Positions 58,677 through 64,000 of a stretch of DNA of 64,000 nt are shown here, piece by piece. The stretch lies in the NCBI RefSeq assembly GCF_029870595.1, contig NZ_JAPDIR010000002.1, positions 408,876 to 472,875 on the forward strand, written 5' to 3'. The stretch comes from Sphingomonas sp. CBMAI 2297. Its GTDB lineage: Bacteria > Pseudomonadota > Alphaproteobacteria > Sphingomonadales > Sphingomonadaceae. Under the pieces are notes generated by a model. That model ran no database searches. It saw nothing but the letters and a program-made list of their open reading frames with translations, and was not told the origin of the DNA. Each line of letters starts with the position of its first letter. Within the stretch, counting starts at the first letter, position 1. The translations under genes and the position numbers were made by a program.

Positions 58677-58837
58677 CATTCCCCTCCGCTCTTTTGTCGA
58701 TGCGTAACAAAATTGCGTGAAACATGTCTCCGACGAAATCGCCCAAAGCGGAGCCATGGCGTGAAACAAGCAGCGCTTGCTTGCGCACCCGCACCGATAG
58801 GCGTAGCGCGGCCCCAGTTTCCACCCTGGAGTATGTG

Positions 58838-59866
58838 ATGGGCTACCGTGTCGTCGTCGCAGGCGCCACCGGCAATGTCGGGCGCGAAATGTTGAACATC
58901 CTGGCCGAGCGGGAATTCCCGATCGACGATCTTGCCGTGCTGGCGTCGTCGCGCTCGACCGGCGATATTATCGACTTCGGCGAGACCGGCAAAACCTACA
59001 AAGTCCAGAACATCGAGCATTTCGATCCGACGGGCTGGGACATCGCGCTGTTCGCGATCGGCTCGGAAGGCTCGAAGCTCTATGCGCCGAAGTTCGCCGC
59101 CGCCGGTTGCACGGTGATCGACAATGCGTCGCTCTATCGCATGGATCCGGACGTGCCGCTGATCGTGCCCGAGGTGAACCCGGAGGCGATCGACGGCTAC
59201 AAGGCCCGCAACATCATCGCCAACCCCAATTGCTCGACCGCGCAGATGGTGGTGGCGCTCAAGCCGCTCCACGATGCCGCGAAGATCAAGCGCGTCGTGG
59301 TCGCGACCTATCAGTCGGTCTCCGGCGCGGGCAAGGCGGGCATGGACGAGCTGTTCGAGCAGAGCCGCAACATCTTCGTCGGCGACCAGGCCGAGCCGAA
59401 GAAGTTCACCAAGCAGATCGCGTTCAACGTGATCCCGCACATCGACAGCTTCCTGGAAGACGGCTCGACCAAGGAAGAGTGGAAGATGGTGGTCGAGACC
59501 AAGAAGATCCTCGATCCGAAGATCAAGGTCACCGCCACTTGCGTGCGCGTGCCGGTGTTCGTGGGCCATTCGGAAGCGATCAACATCGAGTTCGAGGACG
59601 AGATCTCGGCCCAGCAGGCGAAGAACATCCTGCGCGAGGCGCCGGGCGTGATGCTCGTCGACAAGCATGAGGACGGCGGGTACGTCACGCCGATCGAGTG
59701 CGTCGGCGAATATGCGACGTTCATCAGCCGGGTGCGCGAGGATTCGACGGTCGAGAACGGCCTGTCGCTCTGGTGTGTCTCGGATAATCTGCGCAAGGGC
59801 GCGGCGCTGAACGCGGTCCAGATCGCCGAACTGCTCGGCCGCCGCCACCTCAAAAAGGCGGCCTGA
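58838..59866 (+). CDS. asd: Aspartate-semialdehyde dehydrogenase
   Basis: 342 residues. GYRVVVAGATGNVGREMLNI is the NADP loop; Cys132 in NPNCSTAQM is the catalytic thiol; YQSVSGAGKAGMDELFEQS and VRVPVFVGHSEAINIEFED follow. It reduces aspartyl phosphate on the way to lysine/diaminopimelate, threonine and methionine. GGAG six bases before the ATG fixes the start. The GFA gene follows after one base. Confidence 0.97.
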   Translation: MGYRVVVAGATGNVGREMLNILAEREFPIDDLAVLASSRSTGDIIDFGETGKTYKVQNIEHFDPTGWDIALFAIGSEGSKLYAPKFAAAGCTVIDNASLYRMDPDVPLIVPEVNPEAIDGYKARNIIANPNCSTAQMVVALKPLHDAAKIKRVVVATYQSVSGAGKAGMDELFEQSRNIFVGDQAEPKKFTKQIAFNVIPHIDSFLEDGSTKEEWKMVVETKKILDPKIKVTATCVRVPVFVGHSEAINIEFEDEISAQQAKNILREAPGVMLVDKHEDGGYVTPIECVGEYATFISRVREDSTVENGLSLWCVSDNLRKGAALNAVQIAELLGRRHLKKAA

Positions 59867-59867
59867 C

Positions 59868-60305
59868 GTGATCGCGGGCGGCTGCCGTTGCGGCGCCGTC
59901 CGCTACACGCTGGCGATGGACGATCTGCCGATCGTCTATTGCTGTCATTGCCTGAAATGCCAGAGCTGGGCGGGCAGCGCCTTCACCCAGCAGGCGCCGG
60001 TGCGCGCGGAGGCGCTGGCGGTCACGGGGCCGATGGTGGAATACAGCTTCACCAACACCGGCGGATCGCTATCGCACCAGTTCGTCTGCGGCACGTGCCA
60101 CACGCGCATCTACAACCGCAACAGTGCCTGGCCGGAGGTGGCGATGCTCCGCGCGGGCACGCTCGATCGCAGCGACGCGCTGGTCCCGCGCGCGCATATC
60201 TGGGCCAAGCGCAAGCAGCCCTGGATCGTCATCGCCGACGACGTGCCGCAATGGCCCGAAAGCGCCCCGATGGAGGCATTCGTGGCGCTGCTGTTCCCGG
60301 ACTAG
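59868..60305 (+). CDS. GFA (glutathione-dependent formaldehyde-activating) family protein
   Basis: 145 residues from a GTG. Zinc-type cysteines: GGCRCGAVRY, YCCHCLKCQSWAGSAF and CGTCHTRIYNRN. This matches GFA/CENP-V domain proteins, a broad family of small zinc proteins; the formaldehyde role of the namesake cannot be inferred for this member. It begins one base after asd, so co-transcription is likely. Confidence 0.9.
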   Translation: MIAGGCRCGAVRYTLAMDDLPIVYCCHCLKCQSWAGSAFTQQAPVRAEALAVTGPMVEYSFTNTGGSLSHQFVCGTCHTRIYNRNSAWPEVAMLRAGTLDRSDALVPRAHIWAKRKQPWIVIADDVPQWPESAPMEAFVALLFPD

Positions 60306-60333
60306 GTTCCAAACCAGGGGGCGCGGTGCGGCC

Positions 60334-60984
60334 TCAGCTGTCGCAGCTATAGTCTGGCGGGTAGATCGAGCGGCCCAGATCCTTGCGGACGCGGCGGGCC
60401 AGGCTGGCCGCCTCGCGATTGCCCAGCTTCTCGGCATCGGCCAGCAGGTCGGCGAGCGGGCCGGAGCAGCCGCCGGCCTGGTTCAGCATCGCCACCAGGC
60501 GCGAGGCGCGAATGGGGCCGTCGCCGGTCTCGATGCGGGCCGGGGGGAACCAGCCGAGCCCGCCGATCTTGCGCTGGCGATCCTCGCGGCTGTAGGACTT
60601 GTCGTCCATCGGATCGATCACCTGGGTGCCCAGCAGGATCATGCCCGCCGCGGCGGCCATGCTGCCGATCCGGGACGGCCCGTGCGATACTCGGTCCGGA
60701 TCCGGCATCGCATAATAGCTGAGCAGCAGCGCGGCAAGTGCCCGGGCGCTCTGCCGGTCATCGACCAGCGCCAGCGCGTCCGGATCCACTTCGATGCGAT
60801 CGACCCGGGCACGGGCGAAGACGCCGCGCTCCTCGGCCGGGATGGTGGCCAGAGTGAACTGCGCGCCGCCGGGCGTGAGCTCGTGCAGCGCGACGTCGAG
60901 CTGCTCGATGGGGGCGGGGCGCGGCGGGGCGGCGGCGCCCAGCGCGAGCGCGGCGGAAACCATGGCGAGCATCTTGATCCGCAT
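60334..60984 (-). CDS. Secreted protein of unknown function
   Basis: 216 residues from MRIKMLAMVSAALALGAAAP, a signal peptide; GAGGGGA lies six bases before this ATG and too close to an ATG two codons upstream. The mature part is mostly helical (SARALAALLLSYYAMPDPDR, SRIGSMAAAAGMILLGTQVI) with two Cys in GGCSGP and YSCDS. DDKSYSREDRQRKIGGLGWF is a conserved-looking block. Unknown; convergent with the GFA gene. Confidence 0.72.
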   Translation of the reverse strand: MRIKMLAMVSAALALGAAAPPRPAPIEQLDVALHELTPGGAQFTLATIPAEERGVFARARVDRIEVDPDALALVDDRQSARALAALLLSYYAMPDPDRVSHGPSRIGSMAAAAGMILLGTQVIDPMDDKSYSREDRQRKIGGLGWFPPARIETGDGPIRASRLVAMLNQAGGCSGPLADLLADAEKLGNREAASLARRVRKDLGRSIYPPDYSCDS

Positions 60985-61126
60985 CTGCATTCCCCTCTTC
61001 CCGTCGCCCGATCATAGCCGGGATCGGTGCCTTGAGCGAGACGTTGCGGCGAAGCGCAAACCGTAGGGCGAACACCGTCTTTACCGGGAATTGACCGATC
61101 CGCGCTAGAAGGGCGGCTTCTCACGG

Positions 61127-62527
61127 GTGGGTCGCGCGGTGGTCGAAACGAGCAATGCCGGATTGGCGCCCGTGCGCGGCAAGGCGCGCATCGACGTGCT
61201 CGACATGCTGCGCGGGCTGGCGATCCTCGGCATCTTCTACATCAACGTGCCCTATATGGCGGCGAGCGTCTGGACCTTCTCGGCCGATGTCCGGCTGATC
61301 GGCTGGACGCCGGCGGACCGCGATGCCTGGGTGGCGGTGAACCTGTTCTTCGCGGGCACGCAGCGCTGCCTGCTCGAATTCCTGTTCGGCGCCGGCATGA
61401 TGGTGCTGGCCCGCAAGGCGATGACGCCCGATGGGCCGGTGGCGGTCGCCGATCTCTATTACCGGCGCAACCTGTGGCTGCTTGCCTTCGGCCTGTTCGA
61501 CGTGTTCGTGCTGCTCTGGCCCGGCGACATCCTGCACATCTATGCGCTCGCGGCGCTGTTCCTGTTCCCGTTCCGCACTTTGGGGCCGAAGACATTGGTC
61601 GCGCTGGGGCTGGGCTGGGCCGTGCTCACCGGGCTCGGCATCCCCGAATATGGCGCGCGGGAATATGTCGCGCGCACGGAGCTGTCCCAGCGGGTCGAGG
61701 CGGCCGAAGCCAGGGCGCGGGCGGGGGAGGCACCGGCGGCCGCCGATGCCGCCGCGCGCGCCGAGTGGCGCCGGCTGGCCGTGCACGCGCCCGACCCCGC
61801 CGCGGTCGCCCGCGAGCGCCAGGCGCATCAGGGCGGCTGGCTGCCCTATGCGAAGAATGCCTGGCATTATTGGAGCTATCTCGCCGACGAATGGCTGCTC
61901 TGGGACGTGTTCGAGGCGTTCTGCACGATGCTGATCGGCGTCGCGCTGTGGAAATGGGGCGTGATCCAGGGGCTCAGGAGCGCGCGCTTCTATCTGTGGC
62001 TGCTGGTCGCCGGCTATGGCTTCGGGCTCACCGCCCGCGCGATCGGGCTGGCCGAGACGCTGAGCTTCGCGCCCGGCCCGCGAAGCCTGTGGGTCACCGG
62101 CGAGTTCGCGCGCATCGCGATCGGGCTCGGCCATCTCGCGCTGGTCAACCTGCTGGTGAAGAGCCGGTTGGGGAGCACCGTGCTGGGCGTGTTCAAGGCG
62201 CCTGGCCGCATGGCCTTCTCGCTCTATTTCCTCCAGCAGATCGTGGGCATGTACATCCTGTTCGCGCCCTGGGGCTTCGATCTGTGGGGCAGGTTCGGCT
62301 GGGCGCAGATGGCGGCGATTTCCACGACCGGGATCGTCTTGCTGGTCGCCTTCGCCAATCTGTGGATGCGCCATTTCGTCAGCGGCCCGCTCGAATGGGC
62401 CTGGCGCAGCCTTGCCTATGTGCAGTGGCAGCCGATGGTGCGGACGGAGCCTAGTGCCCCGCCGCGGCCGGATCGTTCTCCACTTTCCCGCCCGGCTTCT
62501 GGAGCAGCACCACCAGCGGCACGCTGA
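61127..62527 (+). CDS. DUF418 multi-pass membrane protein
   Basis: 466 residues from a GTG. RIDVLDMLRGLAILGIFYIN is the opening motif of DUF418/acyltransferase-like proteins. About eight hydrophobic helices follow, the C-terminal DUF418 domain including FKAPGRMAFSLYFLQQIVGM and YILFAPWGFDLWGRFGWAQM. Function unknown; related proteins may modify or move envelope molecules. The final 77 bp overlap the convergent MFS gene, and the Pro/Arg tail is therefore probably unconstrained. Confidence 0.86.
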   Translation: MGRAVVETSNAGLAPVRGKARIDVLDMLRGLAILGIFYINVPYMAASVWTFSADVRLIGWTPADRDAWVAVNLFFAGTQRCLLEFLFGAGMMVLARKAMTPDGPVAVADLYYRRNLWLLAFGLFDVFVLLWPGDILHIYALAALFLFPFRTLGPKTLVALGLGWAVLTGLGIPEYGAREYVARTELSQRVEAAEARARAGEAPAAADAAARAEWRRLAVHAPDPAAVARERQAHQGGWLPYAKNAWHYWSYLADEWLLWDVFEAFCTMLIGVALWKWGVIQGLRSARFYLWLLVAGYGFGLTARAIGLAETLSFAPGPRSLWVTGEFARIAIGLGHLALVNLLVKSRLGSTVLGVFKAPGRMAFSLYFLQQIVGMYILFAPWGFDLWGRFGWAQMAAISTTGIVLLVAFANLWMRHFVSGPLEWAWRSLAYVQWQPMVRTEPSAPPRPDRSPLSRPASGAAPPAAR

Positions 62528-64000
62528 CCGCGGTGACGATCGCCATCAGCCAGAAATCGTTGAGATAGGCGATCATCGCCGCCTGCCGGTTCACTTCGGC
62601 GTCGACCAGCCCGGTGATCATCGCGCCCTGCTGGCCCATGCCCTGCACCAGCGAACCCAGGCCGTTCATCGTCGTCGCGGTGACGTGCTCGCCCAGATAC
62701 TGGTGGCTGCGCTGGATGTTCTGGGCGAGGATCGCGCTCACCGCCGAGATGCCCACCGACGCGCCGATGTTGCGGGTCAGGTTGAGCAGGCTCGATCCCT
62801 CGGTGCGGAAATGCGGGGGCAGTCCGGCAAAGGCGAGGCCGTTCAGCGGCATGAACACCAGGCCCAGGCCCAGGCCCTGGACGAAGCCCGAGACGATGAA
62901 GGGCGTGCTGCCCATCTCGAGCGTCCAGCCCGACATCTCCCATAGCGAGACGGCGGCGATGGCGAGGCCGATGCCCACCGACCAGCGGGGATCGAGCCAG
63001 CCGCGCTGGATGAGCTGCGCGCCGACGAACATGGTGATCACCACGCCGAAGCCGCGCGGCATCAGCAGCATGCCGGTCTGGAACACCGAATAGCCGTAGA
63101 GATTCTGCAGCATCGGCGGCAGCAGCGCCATCGTCGCCATCATCACCAGGCCGATCACCAGCATGAAGAAGATGCCGGTCACCAGGTTGCGATGCTTCCA
63201 CAGCTCGCGCTCGAACATCGGGTTCTTCGCGGTGAAGAGGTGGACGGCGAACATCCACAGCGCGATCACCGCGACGAGCATCTCGACCCAGATCTCGGTC
63301 GAGGAGAACCAGTCCTGGTCCTGCCCGCGATCGAGCATCAGCTGGAGCGAGGCGATGCCCAGCGAGAGCAGCGTGAAGCCGAAGATGTCGAAGGAACGCT
63401 TGCGGATCGGGCGCGAGGGCAGCAGCCACCACAGGATGGCGAAGCACACCACGCCGACGGGCAGGTTCACGTAGAACACCCAGCGCCAGTCGAAATTATC
63501 GGTCAGATAGCCGCCGATCAGCGGGCCCATGATCGGGCCGACCATGATGCCCATGCCCCAGATCGACATCGCCTTGGGCTGGTCCTTGGGCGCGTTGATG
63601 TCGAGCATCACCGTCTGGCTCAAGGGGTTGAGGAACGCCGCGGTGATGCCCTGGAGGATGCGGAAGGCGACCATCTCCTCCAGCGTCTGCGCCGCGCCGC
63701 ACATGGCGGAGGCGATGACGAAGCCGACGGTGGCGATCAGGAACAGGTTGCGCGAGCCGATCCGGTCCGAGAGCCAGCCGGTGATCGGGATCGCGATGGC
63801 CGAGGCGACGATATAGCTCGTCAGCACCCAGTTGATCGTGTCGCGGGTGGCGCCGAGCGACGCCTGCATGTGCGGGATGGCGACGTTGGCGATCGTCGTG
63901 TCGAGAATCTGCATGATCGTCGCCATCATGACGCCGAGCGTGAGCAGGCCCTTATACTTTACGGGGAGGGCGGCCCCGCCGCCCTCCCCGTAAAGTATAA
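62451..64000 (-). CDS. DHA2-family MFS multidrug exporter (EmrB-like), 5' end beyond window
   Basis: At least 500 residues; the frame stays open to the right edge, and the typical N-terminal block KGLLTLGVMMATIMQILDTT begins before the ATG at 63929, so the true start lies outside or at the edge. DTTIANVAIPHMQASLGA, the motif A-like GWLSDRIGSRNLF and motif C-like GIMVGPIMGPLIGGYLTDNF are clear in 14-helix DHA2 carriers. It exports drugs or metabolites, usually with an EmrA-type adaptor, whose gene would lie upstream, outside the window. Confidence 0.92.
   Translation of the reverse strand, partial: ILYGEGGGAALPVKYKGLLTLGVMMATIMQILDTTIANVAIPHMQASLGATRDTINWVLTSYIVASAIAIPITGWLSDRIGSRNLFLIATVGFVIASAMCGAAQTLEEMVAFRILQGITAAFLNPLSQTVMLDINAPKDQPKAMSIWGMGIMVGPIMGPLIGGYLTDNFDWRWVFYVNLPVGVVCFAILWWLLPSRPIRKRSFDIFGFTLLSLGIASLQLMLDRGQDQDWFSSTEIWVEMLVAVIALWMFAVHLFTAKNPMFERELWKHRNLVTGIFFMLVIGLVMMATMALLPPMLQNLYGYSVFQTGMLLMPRGFGVVITMFVGAQLIQRGWLDPRWSVGIGLAIAAVSLWEMSGWTLEMGSTPFIVSGFVQGLGLGLVFMPLNGLAFAGLPPHFRTEGSSLLNLTRNIGASVGISAVSAILAQNIQRSHQYLGEHVTATTMNGLGSLVQGMGQQGAMITGLVDAEVNRQAAMIAYLNDFWLMAIVTAVSVPLVVLLQKPGGKVENDPAAAGH
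63952..64000. repeat. Perfect 23-bp inverted repeat at the right edge
   Basis: TTATACTTTACGGGGAGGGC (arm start, 63952) runs through 63974 and is repeated in exact inverted form at 63978-64000, with the loop CCC between. It lies in the 5' coding part of the MFS gene and ends exactly where the window ends. A perfect hairpin here is unlike a coding sequence; a fold-back artefact at a contig end is likely. Confidence 0.9.

Noticed and set aside
1..64000. CRISPR array, insertion sequence, prophage, rRNA or tRNA
   Set aside because: No regular direct repeats, transposase motifs, phage genes or tRNA/rRNA cores were seen on reading.

Overview
The window reads as chromosomal DNA of a high-GC alphaproteobacterium, most likely Sphingomonas or another Sphingomonadaceae genus. 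The reasons are a ChpT phosphotransferase of the CtrA pathway, an RpoH heat-shock sigma factor, a ribosomal protein S16 with a long Ala/Glu-rich tail, small Arg/His-rich secreted proteins, several secreted S9/S41/serine-hydrolase enzymes and short alphaproteobacterial-type gene spacing. I see no rRNA, tRNA, insertion sequence, prophage or CRISPR array. The genus is an inference by eye, not a database result.

Layout. 1-2044: two adjacent cysteine desulfurase-like genes and a 2Fe-2S ferredoxin. 2202-6148: a small secreted protein, the SRP RNA (ffs), a secreted unknown, dnaX, ybaB/ebfC and a small membrane protein. 6189-9481 (minus): Nudix, mtgA, rpoH, rluD. 9755-16371: JAMM peptidase, EF-hand protein, a FixL-like membrane histidine kinase, two beta-lactamase-fold serine hydrolases and chpT. 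16453-22685: a CobT-like VWA protein divergent from cheA-cheW-cheY-cheB-cheR. 22720-25542: amidase, an unknown, RNase P RNA, a J-domain protein, a thioredoxin-like ferredoxin and sufE. 25567-30053: an expanded phage-shock (Psp) locus, with pspF divergent from a 35-codon gene, pspA, pspB, pspC and six further small membrane genes. 30350-36367: sodB, two small unknowns, then mtaB-ftsY-yciB-clc on the minus strand. 36368-40261: DUF924, a two-winged-helix unknown, a VapA-family protein and a GGDEF-EAL protein. 40562-50249: ffh, rpsP, rimM, then about 5.9 kb of other genes before trmD-rplS. 50435-64000: DUF2383-type protein, a VOC enzyme under an apparent SoxR-box promoter, soxR, OmpA-like, S41 and S9 peptidases, patatin lipoprotein, asd, GFA protein, DUF418 membrane protein and a DHA2-family MFS exporter running off the right edge.

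How the genes work together. All three core parts of the signal-recognition particle pathway are here at separate places: ffs RNA, ffh and the receptor ftsY. Translation and RNA processing genes (rnpB, rpsP, rimM, trmD, rplS, mtaB, rluD) and DNA replication (dnaX, ybaB) form the housekeeping framework. Envelope maintenance is strongly represented: Psp locus, mtgA, amidase, yciB, OmpA-like protein and rpoH. The chemotaxis operon lacks a receptor gene in this window.

The most unusual content is the Psp locus, where PspB- and PspC-like ends recur in a run of paralogous membrane/coiled-coil proteins behind a good sigma-54 promoter. Also notable are the VapA-family gene in lower-GC DNA, the split rpsP-rimM / trmD-rplS operon, a SoxR-box promoter facing the VOC gene, and a perfect 23-bp inverted repeat at the extreme right end that may be a contig-end artefact.
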